DNA of 64,000 bases. It comes from Nemertoderma westbladi (taxonomy: Eukaryota; Xenacoelomorpha; Nemertodermatida; Nemertodermatidae). The notes under the pieces were generated by a model that was not told the DNA's origin, made no database searches, and was given only the letters and a program-made list of their open reading frames with translations. The DNA lies in contig JAUCBJ010004487.1 of the NCBI GenBank assembly GCA_032718475.1, positions 28,458 through 92,457 on the forward strand, read 5' to 3'. Shown here one piece after another: positions 25,306-38,769 of this stretch. A program made the position numbers and the translations under genes. Position 1 is the stretch's first letter. The number at the start of each line of letters is the position of its first letter.

Positions 25306-26355
25306 ATGGCTAGCAGAAGCAGGGGGACTTTTTCCGGTACAAGTGCCTCTAATGTAGCGGATATGAAGATGTTGGACAAATTTAAGCAACAAAAATTACC
25401 TGCTTGGCGACCTGTTATGACGGCAGCAACAACGATTCCGATATTCTTCATAGTAGGTATCGTTTTTGTCCCCATTGGCGTTGGTCTCCTGATGACGTCG
25501 AATAGTGTCAGCGAACTACGTCACGACTACACTGAATGCAAAAACGACAAAGGCGAAATGTGTCACAAAGTAATTTTTGAAGGCAATTCGGCCTCGTGTA
25601 CTTGCGCTTTCACCATTGAGATCGACGAGGATCTCTCCGGACCGGTCTACGTTTACTACCATTTAACTAATTTTTACCAAAATCACCGACGATACGTTAA
25701 GAGTCGCGATTATTACCAGTTGCGCGGCGACAAAGTTAGTCTGGAGACCTTAACAGACGATTGCAAGCCGTTCAAGGAAATAAACGGACAACCGATCGCT
25801 CCTTGCGGGGCCGTGGCCAACTCAATGTTTAGCGACAACTTCGATATAAAGTACAACGATTCCGGCACCCTTGTTCACGTTAAAGTGCTCCGAACCGGGA
25901 TCGCTTGGCCTACCGATCTGGATCGTTTCAACAACCCTGAACCGCGGAACGATCTAGACAAGGCGTTTAAGGATTTTGTAAAGCCTAAAAACTGGTCGAA
26001 AGCGGTGGAATCGATACCGAATGGATTCAAAAACGAGCCGCTTATAGTTTGGATGAGATCCGCGGCGATCTCGTACTTCAGTAAACCGTACGGGAGAGTG
26101 GAGCATTCTTCGGGTGGAACCTTCGCAGACGGTTTACCAGCGGGTAACTACACCGTAACCGTTGACTACAGCTTCTTGGTGAAGGAATTCTCGGGTACCA
26201 AGTGGCTCATCGTCTCTACTACTTCCTGGATCGGCGGTAAGAACGCGTTCCTCGGCTACGCCTACATGGTAGTCGGCGGTATCAGTCTGTTATCAGGGGT
26301 TGCGTTTCTCATACTTCATCTGAAGAAGGGAAACCCAAAACCCCTTACTTGCTGA
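25306..26355 (+). CDS. TMEM30A: CDC50/TMEM30 P4-ATPase (lipid flippase) beta subunit
   Basis: The 349-residue protein matches the CDC50/LEM3 (TMEM30) family over its full length. Such proteins pair with P4-ATPases, are needed for their exit from the ER, and help flip phosphatidylserine and phosphatidylethanolamine to the cytosolic leaflet (family knowledge). Visible features: a cytosolic N-terminus with [20 protein letters not shown], a first membrane segment at about residues 40-62, a large exoplasmic domain with [20 protein letters not shown], the cysteines of CTCAF, DDCKPF and APCG, family motifs IAWPTD and WMRSAA, three N-glycosylation sequons (NDS, NWS, NYT), and a second membrane segment at about 315-337. 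The start has a strong context (aagATGG). It is a single exon, while vertebrate TMEM30A is multi-exonic. AATAAA occurs at 26380, only 25 nt after the stop. TMEM30A versus B cannot be settled. Confidence 0.95.
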   Translation: MASRSRGTFSGTSASNVADMKMLDKFKQQKLPAWRPVMTAATTIPIFFIVGIVFVPIGVGLLMTSNSVSELRHDYTECKNDKGEMCHKVIFEGNSASCTCAFTIEIDEDLSGPVYVYYHLTNFYQNHRRYVKSRDYYQLRGDKVSLETLTDDCKPFKEINGQPIAPCGAVANSMFSDNFDIKYNDSGTLVHVKVLRTGIAWPTDLDRFNNPEPRNDLDKAFKDFVKPKNWSKAVESIPNGFKNEPLIVWMRSAAISYFSKPYGRVEHSSGGTFADGLPAGNYTVTVDYSFLVKEFSGTKWLIVSTTSWIGGKNAFLGYAYMVVGGISLLSGVAFLILHLKKGNPKPLTC

Positions 26356-26359
26356 GCCT

Positions 26360-29300
26360 CTGAGAAGCGATTACCGGTAAATAAATCGCTGTTTATCCCG
26401 TTATTTTGGAAGGGTTATTTGCTCGTTGACGGATACGGCAGTTGTTTTTGTTACGATTATTTATTCAACGAAAAAATATATAATGTATTGATCCATCCTT
26501 GTATCCTTATTGTTGCTTTACGGATTGCGCTGGCACTATTTGGAATGTTTCATTGTATGTTTGTTAGTCTATAACACGAATTGGACACCGATATAAATAA
26601 TCAATGAATCCATAACATTATACCGCCGGTTAACATTCCACCGGTATATGTTTGTTTGTTTAGTAATATTTTTAATTAATATTTAACGATATTTATTATA
26701 TTATTTGTTTGGTATATAGTAGTAGGGGTATGTTATGTATACGATACAGTAGTTGCACCGTCGGAATTGTTTACATAATTATTATTTAACCTCACAAATA
26801 ATTTTTCAACGTCGTTATGTAATGTTTATAATTATTTATTTAATCGGATACATTCGAGCGTATACTACTTAAATTAATTAATCCATTAATCATATTGTAA
26901 CAACACCTCACTCTTGTAGTTTTAATGTTACGCCCCAATAACAAGGTGAACTTGTGAACTTATTATAATGTATCTTTAATACTTTACCATACTTCTTTTA
27001 TACTAATACTCTTTAATATCTTTAATAGTATCTTTTTAATACTACTTCAAACTTCAGTTTAAATGATTCTGCTATGTATTTGGAATAAACGACGCTTAGG
27101 ATCGGTTTTCACAGATTTTTCTCTCAACTAAATGTTTTGTAGTATATAATATATTTTGCCTTTGTTGATCTCCGCGCATTCAGTGAAATTTCCAACCAAT
27201 ATAAATCCGTAGACGAATACTTTTTAATATTTTATTAGAGTGCATGTGTGGCGTTGTCCATCGATATTTGCCCAATATTTCCATTCGATTTATCGATTTT
27301 CTTTCAATTTTAGCAGAAATCCGATTTATTCTGGAAATATGAGGTACATTATTGATTGATTTTATTGATTTGACACACAATGGCAACTTTAAACTTTTCC
27401 CAATGTTATTATTTTAGAAATGGCCAGTCTCGTTTTACATTAGTGTGGTAGCAGTGCCTTATGTGCTAGGTGAAGGATTTACCGATCTCTTTAATTTTCT
27501 TACATCAACTTTTCCGCCGCCTATTTTTCGACTTACTTTTGAGTCAAATTTTGTCCCTCAGATATTTTAATTTTTCTTTAAGATATTATTGAGTAATTTT
27601 GTTTAGAAATAAAATAAGTATTTATGTGGAAAAAAGCACATTTTGTCACTATTATTTTCAATTGTCTGATATTAAAATTTTTAATCTGAAAATTGTGATC
27701 TTCATCGCAAATTGACCGCAAGGGAAATAAAGTTCCGTTTATTGTTTTGGTTAGAAAACCACTGTAACCTGCTCCTTTCCCTTAATGATTTAAATTAAAT
27801 TAATTTTTAAAACCCACTAAACACACATTTTTGGTGTTTACGGTCATTTTGCGCCATTGACTCTTTGTACAAGTTCTAACATGTTAATGATTGCATAATG
27901 TTGAATATCTTAGTTTCAATCAATGAGGCTATTAGTGACAAGGTTTCCTAAATCTTTTATTTGAATATTCAATGGAATTTCTATATTTGAATTTAATATA
28001 TAGGCCTATAAAAATTCGTGGGTGGTTTCTAAATTTACGTTGAAAATTGTTTTTTTCATTAAAATTTTATTATTTCACCACAATCTTCCATATCTCTATT
28101 CCACATCGAAATATCTCGTCACACCTCGCGACCCTGTCTCTAATTCGGTGCCTTTCAAGACATTCCGAACTCAGCTGGAGCTATAGAAGTATCATAGGAA
28201 ACTACTTCTGTCGCTAAAACTATTTTGTAAAATGGTAATGTTCGTTGATAAGAAAAACGTAACGGAAAGAAGCACTTTTTGTCACTAATTTTATGTGGCC
28301 GAAAGTCATTTATTCTGTCCCAGTGTGTTGAGTTTTGCACGAGTTGACATGTTTTTAGTGATAGAAAGTAATAATAATGCGCGGAAGCACTTTCTTGCAC
28401 TGCTTTCTACACAATTTAGTGAAAAGAAGATGGATTTTCAGATAAAAGTAATTATTATCTATTGAGTGAAAGTATTACTTTCTTTGTTTTTACAAATTTA
28501 ATTATTTGCATATTGAATTTTTCAGATGAAATACATTCTTCGTTTCTTCGTGTTCTATAGTCCGTGTTATTTTTCAATTGCAATATTATTTTTTGTTCGT
28601 GCTATTTCGCAGTGTTGCGGCGATAAAGAACCCATTCCGTAGAAAATATATCAACGAGTTTATACATTTTATAGTAACACTCAATTTTTGCGTTTGCGAA
28701 TTGAATTAGTCCAGTATTATATGGCATTGATTCAACGTGTTTGGTGCAGATTACGTAACCGGATAAATAAATAAATAGCCTCAGTATTATAATTATTATT
28801 CTTTTACTCTAATATCTTAGTTATATTTGGAGTTAGAGGGCTTTACAAAAATGTATGTTACAAAAATATTAAATCCTACCTTGGCGTAGTGGTTAAATCA
28901 TTTGCGTCAATTTAAGGCAATTCGGCACATTTGCTTTGGGTGTAGTCCTTGGATTAACGACCGGATAATACTTTACTTGTGTTTTACTCGTTGAATCCTG
29001 AAACTGAAAACCAAAACTTGAATTATTATTGAAATAATTTTTCAAATTTTTGCAACATTTAAGGGGTAAAGGGGAAATGTCTGAAAGAGAAGACCTTCCG
29101 TTTTGTTATTTATAATCCGTTCAAGCTGAAATTTGTCAGATATATACTAGGACGAAGCCTGCGACGACTTTTTGGGGTAATCGGTCCGCAGTTCTCCATT
29201 CTTCCGCTAGGGGTTGAAACGTCTATAAAAGATCACATTTCTGTGATTTTAGGCAGTATAAGCTGAATCTTGGTATACTCTATAATAGGGCCTACTGTAG

Positions 29301-31790
29301 GCCTACTATACCGGTCCCACATGTTGCGTCTTTGTGAAGAAGGGTAAAATGTTTGAAAGTGAAAACCTCCCACATTTCCTTGATTGTAATCCAAGCGAAA
29401 ACTTTTACTAGAAAAAAAGCTTAATACATTCAACTCTACATCTAGATTGCGAAATGTCTGAAATGAAACCATCATCCATTTTGTATTATTGGTTAATCCT
29501 TTCTTTCTGATTGATAAGAGCCTGGTACATTTTCTAGAAACCAGACTAATTTTGTGAGATCTTAAACCGTTTGCTCTGCCGCTCGGGGCTAAAAGTGATT
29601 AGGGTAGATATGTTTATATCTTGCTTAAAATTCTTTCGAGATGATAATTAACTTAAGTTTATGGGACGTGCCGCGCGAAGGCTCCACTTTGTGTACTATG
29701 ATTGATTACGTATTCAATTCAAATGTCCGATGAGGCGGCCAGGCCCTTTAGTTAGTATAGTAAATTTATAAATTTAATAAAAAATAAATCAAATGACAAT
29801 ATAAATGGCCTATAATATTTATTAAAAATTAGAAATTAAAATAAAATAAATTAAAATCTAGAGAAGTAGGATATGAAAATATACAGTAGGCCTACTGTAC
29901 AGTAGATATATACACTCAACCTACTGTATATGATATGGTAAAATCGGAAATACTGAATTACGATGCGATGGCAAACTGAAACAGAGTTCAGCATTACGAC
30001 ACAAACCAACACTAAAAAATTGTAATATTAGTTAGAAATTTGTTTATTTTTTCATATCAACTAACTTATTGTATTTTATAGGTGACTTAAAACTGATCTA
30101 ATACCTCTCACGTGTTATAACCCTTCTACACATGTTGTAACATAATACAATTATTTATTTAACTTTAGTGCAACATATAATAAATTTATAGTAATAATAA
30201 ATATGTAATGTAGCCAACCTACTGCAACAATATTTACTTTTATTTCATCGGAATTCATTGATAGAATTGGTTTCCGTAGTGTTGCAGTTTGTTAACGACA
30301 TTTGGCATCGTATTACAACTACGTATTTATTAATCGTCTAATATTATTTTATTGTTCGACCTAATAATAGCACCTAATTTCATTACAGGCGTATTTATTA
30401 TATGTCTTATTATTATTATTTATTAAAATATTATTAATAGGCTACATATAACCCACACATGTCAAATTCACCATAGTTTTGTAAATACCTATCCCCATAG
30501 TAGTGGCCCACATTGACCTATCCCCATATAGTGGCCCTGTAGTGGCCCACACTGACCGCATTGAAAGAAGTGATCGCCATCGCAAATTGGTCGCAAATGA
30601 AATAAAGTTTTGTTTATTGTTTTGGTTGTAAAACACCTACACTGTAACCTGATCCTTTCCCTTAATGTTTTAAATTAAATTAAGATTGATTCAAACCCAT
30701 TAAACATTTACTATCTGCGGTTATTTTACGTCAGTAACTCATTATTATCAGTAACTATTGTCCTATTATTTGTCTTCAAATTAAATTTTCAATATATTAA
30801 GACAAATAAGGGGAATATCTTTAGGTGTGCACAAGGCGGGTGTGTTCTAATGTTTATTACGACTAATATTTCAACCCAACTTTCCTTTATCAATGTCACG
30901 AAGATCTAAAGATCTGCCTTATTTGTCTTTTTTTTTTGTTTATAAATGTTTATTTCTCAAACCTCTTAGAGATTATGTTATTATCCTAACGCATGTTGTT
31001 GTCTTTAAAAGACACCTTGCAATGCAATATATGTAGGCCTACAGTAGAATTCGTTGGTAGACTATCTTAAAAAATAATTAGAGCCTAATGAGTAATCTTT
31101 GTTTTGAGTAATATAGGGACTGCCCTGCCTACGTTGTGTTATTTTACAACAAATAACTTTATGGCCTTAAGGGGGGGTTATGATACTTTTATGCAGGGTG
31201 GCTATGTAGACACCCACAACAATTTTCAGACTAATTGCTCAAAAACTGTAGAAGTAGTAGGGTTTTGAAGTTGACAATTTCATAAAAAAATATTTGGAGA
31301 TAATCGACCTTTCATTATACATAGTAATAGTAATTTCAATAGGTCTTCCAAAATGTAAATTATTATAACTTGTAAACTAAAAGAGCTATTAAATAGCGGT
31401 TTTCAGATTTGGAAACACCATTAAATCGTGCATTATAATATATCATAAAAGTAATTTCGAAATATTTTGGACCAAAATGGTGTACCACCCCCCCCCCCCC
31501 CCCCCCCCTCCTTAACTTTACTACTTTTAATAAATACAATAAAGGTGACAGTTATTCTATAAAAGTGAAGCTTATATTACGGAACATTCTGGGATTTTAT
31601 TACAACACTTAACTTTGAGGTCATTTTCTCAAAATGGTTGTAGGTCCTAGACTCCTCGGCCCATCCTCGACACCAACCAATCTTTGCCCGATCGTACTTT
31701 TTATAGTTTTTTGCATAATAGGCCTACATCTTGAAATAATATTTGGACTAACAGGTATGTCAAATAACAAAATAACAAATATATTGCTTT
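26360..31790. other. 5.4-kb gene-free stretch with dispersed repeats
   Basis: No convincing gene. A block at about 27690-27850 (atcgcaaattgaccgcaa, tttattgttttggtta) recurs at 30575-30745, with short pieces near 42780 and 63893, so it is a dispersed repeat. 29080-29715 belongs to the family described separately. A degenerate pol III A-box-like ttggcgtagtggttaaatc is at 28880 without a clear B box. A C tract is at about 31489-31508. Confidence 0.55.
29080..29715. repeat. Dispersed repeat family R1, copy 1
   Basis: Built of degenerate subunits containing gttctcc-, -ccgctag, -gtctgaaagtgaaa and aatccgtttaagctgaaa phrases, ending in gacgtgccgcgcgaaggc at about 29670. The same arrangement and the same ending occur at 43560-44360, so this is one family of roughly 0.65 to 0.8 kb, not chance similarity. 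Confidence 0.65.
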
Positions 31791-32180
31791 GATACAGGTA
31801 TCAAATATAATTCAATCAGTACGAGCGATTATTTTCAAAAATATCAGTTAAACCTGCACAAATGAACAACGGAGCCGTACATACAAAATTATTTTGTGCC
31901 AATTTATCCGAGGTACATACGATTCCTTATTGCTTAGATTCACTTTTATATTAGGATAATATTATAATTTAAGAATGTAATTAGTCCTTAGTATTGTAAT
32001 ATCACATTCTGTTGCTTGACAAAAGTTTACTTGACATGAGTTTGCAAAAGTAACAACAAATATTTTGTCTTTGATTTAGGGCCTAGTTTACTACTTACTG
32101 TGGTTACTATGGTTACGCGGATTTAATTAGCCGTACTGAAAATAATTAATAATTGAACGGCATAAATCACAAGGATGATT
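31790..32180. other. 3' flank of LRRK-A, homologous to the 3' flank of LRRK-B
   Basis: About 31797-31960 (aaatataattcaatcagtac, aaatgaacaacgg) aligns with 55060-55200 (aaatataattcaattagtac, aaatgaacaatgg). The duplication that made the two LRRK genes therefore includes sequence beyond the stop codon. No gene of its own. Confidence 0.75.
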
Positions 32181-35100
32181 CTACATGAATTGATTTAACG
32201 AGTATTGTGCTGAGGTCATTCTTTCATTTCTACGTCTTTGGATGTCTCTTAAATCTTTAGAGTATTTAACTATATCCTCGTCCCACATCAATACATGGCT
32301 GCCTTTAGTGGCGATAAGACTGGATCCGGTAGTAGAGTGACTCGGTCGCGAAATGAACCCGATTCCCCCTGTTAGAATAAACGGAAATTGTGTATTTGAA
32401 GCAACTGATCGAATGTGCCTAACAACCCCAGTGCTCCGACGAAATACTTCCAAAACCAACCGCGACGTGGTGTCTATTAACACAATATGCCCACCACGGC
32501 AACCAACCCATGCCACTGGTTTACTAGGGTGGATAAACAGACACTTCACGTAACAGTCCCCAGGCTTTACGCTCCCTGAACGTGATGATATGATATCAAA
32601 ACAACGTATGATGTGTTTGCACTCCTCTTTCTGAATATCCCATATTTCAATATTAGAAGACCAGTGCTTAATCACCCACAAGTTTGGTCCATTAACGCTG
32701 AAACCAATAATTGTTTTCTTTGAAGTGCCTACTTCATACTGAATTTCCAGCTCCAAACTCTCATAATTGTAAACTGATATGAATTTTCCGCAAGCTATCC
32801 ATATTTTATCTCGTTTTATTTGAATGTGTGTCACTGCATCAGTCGCACCACCGCACTCAATAAAAGAAGGCTGGACATCTTCTTCGTCTAACATGGCAGT
32901 TGGATAAATGGCTACCTTTCCATTGGACATAGCCACGTAGACCAGTGCTTTATTTGGTGTGCCCGAATGTATTTGAGCAATGTGCAAGAGATCGGCACCC
33001 AATGATGTAAACCCATGAGTGATACACTTATCTGTTGGATTGACAACCCAGATACCACCGCTTTGTGTCCCAACTAACAGAATATCTGCTGTCACCATTG
33101 ACATGCATGTTACTCTTTTGTCATCCAACATTATTGCCTGCATAGCTAAGTGCTTATCTCCAATTAATGTCCAACTTAATATACCTTTTTTAGAATCACC
33201 ACCACCCACCCATAATTCAATAATCTCCTTTCCATTTTGGATACATATTCGCGTTTCCAAACATTCTAACGCCACTGTGTCAGAAAATTCAATGTGTCTT
33301 CGAAGTGAATATGAATCAGCTTGTATAAGTCTTTCATGAATCTGTTGCGCAGTCGGCCTATCATCTGGCTTCATTGAGATACAGTGGTCTATTAAATCCT
33401 GCATATCTGGCCAGTGGAATGGTCCCCTTTGTGCGAGTGGTATCAGCGGATGGCCCCTCATAACCGCATCCTCAATCTCTGCTCGAGCTGTAAACTCCTG
33501 GTATGGGTTTATCCCTGTTACCAGTTCATAAATAGTGATACCGTAGGAATATATGTCTGACTGCACGCCGTAGGCTATGTTTCCTCGTCCATGTTTGGTA
33601 TCACTCATGGCTACTTCTGGGGCCCGGAATCCAGGTGTCCCCTCACTGGCCCGGAGCCCCCCTGGAGCATTAAATCTCGATATTCCATAGTCAGATATTT
33701 TTGATATTTCCAACATTTGCGGATTCATTTCGAATATTAGAATATTATCTGGTTTCAAGTCGCGGTAAATTATACTTTGATGCAAGAAATCCAGTCCTTC
33801 AGCTACTTCCAGTGCGATCCGATGTTGGAGAAAGCGACTGGTAATTTTTCCAGCTTTTAATAAGCCACCAAGGGAACCATATCTTGCAAACTGCATTACA
33901 ATAGCCTTTTCTCTTGCTATTACTCCAATTAAAGATATTAAACTAGGGTGTCTTATTGATTTCAAGATCGTAAGTTCTTGTCTTAAAAGTCTTGTGGGGT
34001 TTATTTCAATAATAGGTCCCTTCTTGAATGTTTTTGTAGCAACTTGTTGGCCATTGTAATAAGCCTTGTGCACAATTCCATAGCCACCATCACCTAATTT
34101 ATCTTCTGTTCTTTCATATTTAGTCATGTCTATGTGAAGGCGATTTTCAATGTCCTTTAAAATGATCTCTGGGGCAATTTCAGTCAGAGGAACCTTCTCC
34201 TTCTCATGATTCGGACAAACTACATATTCTTCATCTTCAATGGTCAAAAGAAGGTCATTTATCGAAAAATGATGTGCACTAGCTGTTGGACATCGTTGAC
34301 ATACAGCTGTTATATCGACCAATGCACAACCATGAATATCATTTCTTAACAGTCCTGGAAACCATTCCTCAATAAGCACATCTATGTGATCAACAACTGC
34401 CCCCAAAATTTGCCAGCCTCGTTCAGTGTTTGGAACTTTTACCAGAAAATTATCTGAACCAACAGTTACTGGTTCTACAAGTAGAAACGCATCATCTGTC
34501 CAATACAAGTAAATTGAATCACTCCAATATTCTTCGGAAGGCCCTTGATCTTTCTTACGACCAAATGGAAGTAGCAATTTTCTAGAAAACACTAATAAAC
34601 GAGCAACCAGTCGTGGCCAGAATCCGGGTGGGATATATGGCATGTTGTATCTGCGCTCAACATACTTAGGGTAATCAATAAGACGAGGTTGGGGTAGGAG
34701 TTTTGTTTTCTTTGTATTTGGTAAGCGACTTGGAACTAGCAGTTGCGTGTCATTCAGTGCCAAGGCGATCTCAAATCGCTGTAATAGATATATGTATTTT
34801 GGAATCATATCTTTAGGAAAACGGGTGTCTGTAAAGAGAAATGGGACATTTGATATTTCAAGAATGCCATTCTCTGACACAAAGCTGCCATGAACTCCTC
34901 CAACTGTAACTATTCTACTCATAACTTTACAAAGCCATTCAGGATCTAGAAAATAGTGATCACTTATGTCAAGGTAAGGATCATCGTAGTGTAGGATGAC
35001 ACCAACATTATGGAGAAACTGAATTGCCTGTTGAATTTCATCTGCCTCTAACTGTATACCAGCTTGCTCAACAATTTTCATTATGTCCTTATGATAAATT

Positions 35101-38100
35101 ACAGGATAGGATGAGGTAAGTTTCTTCTTCTCTTCTATCAACTGTTCCTCTAGTTTTAAATAGGAATGGGGTATTTTGGTTCCCATTACAGGTTGTCCAT
35201 CCATAGTGAATTTTTCTAGGACGTCAAGTATTATATTTCGAAGGCCTACAATGCGATTATTTTCGGTTGTAGCACAAACTTCTGCGTATCCTTTCACCTT
35301 TGGAAATCCTGGACGCTTAACAATACTTCCCAATTCTTGTCTAAACTCCCTAATTATTTCCTCAGAATCCTCCAAGGGTAGTTGGTCTCTATGAGTTCCA
35401 ACTAAGATGACAGGGCAACCAGGGGCTCTAGCTTCGATGTTTAAAAGCCAAGGTTTCAGAACATTAACTTCATTCAATCCCAAGGAAAGGTCATAGACAA
35501 CCAGATATAGCGATCTGTTTGATAAGAAACATTGATGGGTGTTATAAAATTCCTCTTGTCCAGCAAAATCCCACAATGACATTGTGTAAGGAATGTTTCT
35601 ATGGTGGGTTTTCTTCCATTCATCAACCGTTACTCCAATAGTGGCAATATTCTCGGACTGAGAAAGTTGTTGCAATTGTCTCATTAATGTGGTTTTCCCA
35701 CGATTTCCATAACCAACAAGCATAACTTTGACACGATAATATGGCACTGACTTTTTTAACCGTTCATGCAAGTACTGACGTAAAGCCTTGGCATTTCCAT
35801 TCTTCCATATAGATGCTGGACTAATGTCTAATTTCAATCCACAAACAGGAAAATCCCAGAGTTTATTCAATCTTCCTAATTCGTTAGGGAGAGAAGTAAT
35901 ATCTTTGTTATAGCTTATATCCAATGTTCTAAGGTTTGTTAGTAGCCCAAACTCTTTTGGTATATCGAGAAGTCGATTGTTGCACAATACTATTTTTTCT
36001 AATTGTGCCCATTTCATAGCATTGCTATCCATTGATATTCGCTGAATGCAATTGTTGGACAAGTGCAACTCCCGTAGAAACATTGTGTGCCATTGGGAGG
36101 GTGGTGGGACTCCACGGATTCCATTGTATGACATGTGGAGTTTCCTCAGTCCAGGTAACTGAAGCACAAAATGGGGAATATAATATGGGCCATCAGTCTG
36201 CAAGTAATTGTGATTTAAATGCAATTCAGCTAACTGTGTCATTTCTGTTGCACATTCGTCTGGGAGACTTCTTAAAACATTATCGCATGCTGATAAATAA
36301 TTCAAATTTGGCATTTGTCGTAAAAACACAGCAGGTATTTTCTCCAATTTATTGTTATCAATTACAAGCTTGGATAAGTTTGGATATTGATTTAATTTTT
36401 TAGTTGGAAGTTTTTCTAAACAATTCCCTGATATGTCAAGTGTGTCTATTTTCTGAGCGTGATCTAACAACCATAAAGGGAAATTGGTCAGTCGATTTTT
36501 ATTGAGTCTTACATCCCTTAAAGAATTGGATTTCACATTTTGTAAGTAACTTGGAAATGGAATTTTCTTTTCTTCTTTATTTTTAGTTCTTGGTAAGTTA
36601 TCTTTTATAGCATTCGACGAAAGGTCTAGAGTGACAAGATTAGGACAAACTAAAACATGAAATGGAAATTCATTCAATGCATTTTTCATTAAGTCAAGTT
36701 TCGTCACATTATGAAAACTGTCAAAAATAAAATTAGGGATACTGCTCAATTTATTTTGATGCATATCAACACGATCTAGATTACTAAATGTTTCTAAAAG
36801 AACTGTCTCATCTGTCAGTTTCTCCAGTGAAGTAATTGCATTGCTTGATAGATCAAATATTTTAACTTTTATGCAAGAATATTGGGTTGAAGCATTACTA
36901 TACTTCCTGTGATCATTATAATCAAGAATCTCTCCACTTGCTTCTAATATTGTCAACTGGCTGATATACCGTGGATCCTCAGGGCTGTATGGCAGCCTTG
37001 TTCCTGTTTGTGTATGTTTCATCCAATCATCACTTGGAATGTCTGCCTCTGATTTTGAGCGATTTCTAAGTTGACCAGAATTGATTAACACTGAAAGCCG
37101 TGGTAGTTTATATGATGACAAGCTTCTAATTTCTTTCGATTTTAATTTCTTTAAAAATCGCTTTACCTTACTTTTTTTCCTTTTCTTGCCATCATGCAAA
37201 TCATCTCCACTACCTCGAGAAGCCTGCCCATCGCTTGGTGTTGGTGAATCATCGAATCCAAACAAGTCAATGCTTCGTTGACTTGGATCATCAGAATCAT
37301 TCTTTTCACTAGTTCTTTCATCGCTATCATGAGCTTTATGAACATCATCTTTATCATCAGTAGAACAAACTGATGATCTACGTGATGACTTATCTGCGGA
37401 TCTAATTGACAAGTTTGAAAGGGAACCAAACATTCTTCTCTTTGGCTTACCATGTTTATCCAATTTTGGAGAAGATCCACTCTTTGATAATTTGGCCATA
37501 GCCCTTGCATTAATTTTTGTTAAAATTGATGATTTCTTTCTACGCTTGCCAATGTCCTCCTCCTCATCATACGGGATTAATTCTGGCTCAGAATGTACCA
37601 TATTCCTATTACTTGTTGTGGTTGCATTGGTATTTTTAAAACCAAACTCTGCTGTGCCTGAAACCAGATCATAATAAGATTCTTTATGCTGTGGGACTGC
37701 GGCTCTGGATAATACTTTATTATCAGGAAGAAAAACTTCTTCACTTGGTTCTTGGGTGTTCCGGAGAGGTAGTCTTGTAGAATCACCCGAATCACTGCTG
37801 GCTCGCGATAATCTTCTGTGATGTGTTTCATGACTTCTTCTTGCTCTTGAGGCGACTTCGATACCGCTACTGGTATGTCGTGATGTAGCTGTAGTTGGAA
37901 TGACACCAAGGAACGTTCGTCGCATCCATTCAGGTCGCAAATCAGAAAGATTTAGGGAACTCCAAGAAACACAGCCTGATTCCTTGTCCTGTCCAATATG
38001 ACTCAACAGCATGCCCGTAATAGTATCATTGTTTAACTCAAGCGATAGTTGCAGTGCAGTCAGTAAGTCTGTGCTGGATGGCGATTGGTTTAGTATCAGT

Positions 38101-38769
38101 TGCACTAATTCAGTACTTGTAGTGGCACAAGCATAACAAAGAGGTGTCTCTCTTGATGTGCCACAGTTTACATCAGCCCCAAGTTCTATGAGAGTTTCAA
38201 CACCCACATATTGTCCTTGTTTAGATGCTGACAACATCATTGCATTTTTAAATTTCCATTCGCATGCTAATTGATAAATGCAAAGTCCTGCTGACTCAGT
38301 AACCCTATCTTTTGTCTTGTACGTCTCAAATATGTTGAATAATTTTTGGGGTATATTATTGGAAAGCATAACATGTGGCATGGTTGTAAATGAGTTGTCA
38401 CTTAATTTTAATATTGCGATGCATGCTTCTGTTAATAATGCTGGATTATCATGAAATCGTGTCATTGCATCATAGAGGACTATAGCAAGAAGGTTGCAAA
38501 AGTCAGGTGTTGAGAATTGCAATGGTGTCACCAAAATTTGAATGAGAACCAGACCGTAGAACTGTATATTACGACTTGAGAAGTGGCGTTTCATGGTGTG
38601 AATCACTGATACTAGGGCACCCATGTCAACCAAAAGTGACATGACTCCAACTCCAGAACTCAAACCCGCTAGTGATTCTAAAGCAATCTCACATAGAGAT
38701 AAATCTCCACAATGCATATCCATAGTGTTTACAATGTCCGTGTGGATGTTTTCCGCTATTGCTTGATGC
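32181..38769 (-). CDS. LRRK2: LRRK-A exon 2: LRRK2-like ROCO kinase (end of ARM, ANK, LRR, ROC-COR, kinase, WD40)
   Basis: This giant exon holds most of a LRRK2-type protein; with exon 1 the product is about 2,680 residues (human LRRK2 is 2,527). Numbering from the internal Met at 38723: end of the ARM solenoid 1-160; ankyrin repeats about 165-240 (ELGADVN, TPLCYACA); Ser/Lys-rich linker about 330-615; LRRs about 620-960; ROC GTPase with P-loop GYGNRGKTT at about 1004, WDFAGQEEF at about 1051 and GTHRD at about 1108; COR to about 1500; kinase with GDGGYG at about 1544, VATK lysine, YRDLKPDN and DYG (LRRK2-type YRD and DYG in place of HRD and DFG), GTPGFRAPE; WD40 from about 1840. All catalytic residues are present. 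The exon begins at an AG acceptor (38770) followed by 15 in-frame codons before that Met, a phase-2 junction. Invertebrates commonly have one LRRK; the N-terminal ARM and ANK make this LRRK2-type. Confidence 0.95.

Noticed and set aside
28875-28960. Second SINE head
   Set aside because: An A-box-like sequence exists at 28880 but no acceptable B box follows, so the evidence is too thin.
32353-37674. Plus-strand frames opposite LRRK-A (and the equivalents opposite LRRK-B)
   Set aside because: Antisense shadows of a long, clearly conserved coding exon; the same shadows appear in both paralogues because the coding strand is conserved.
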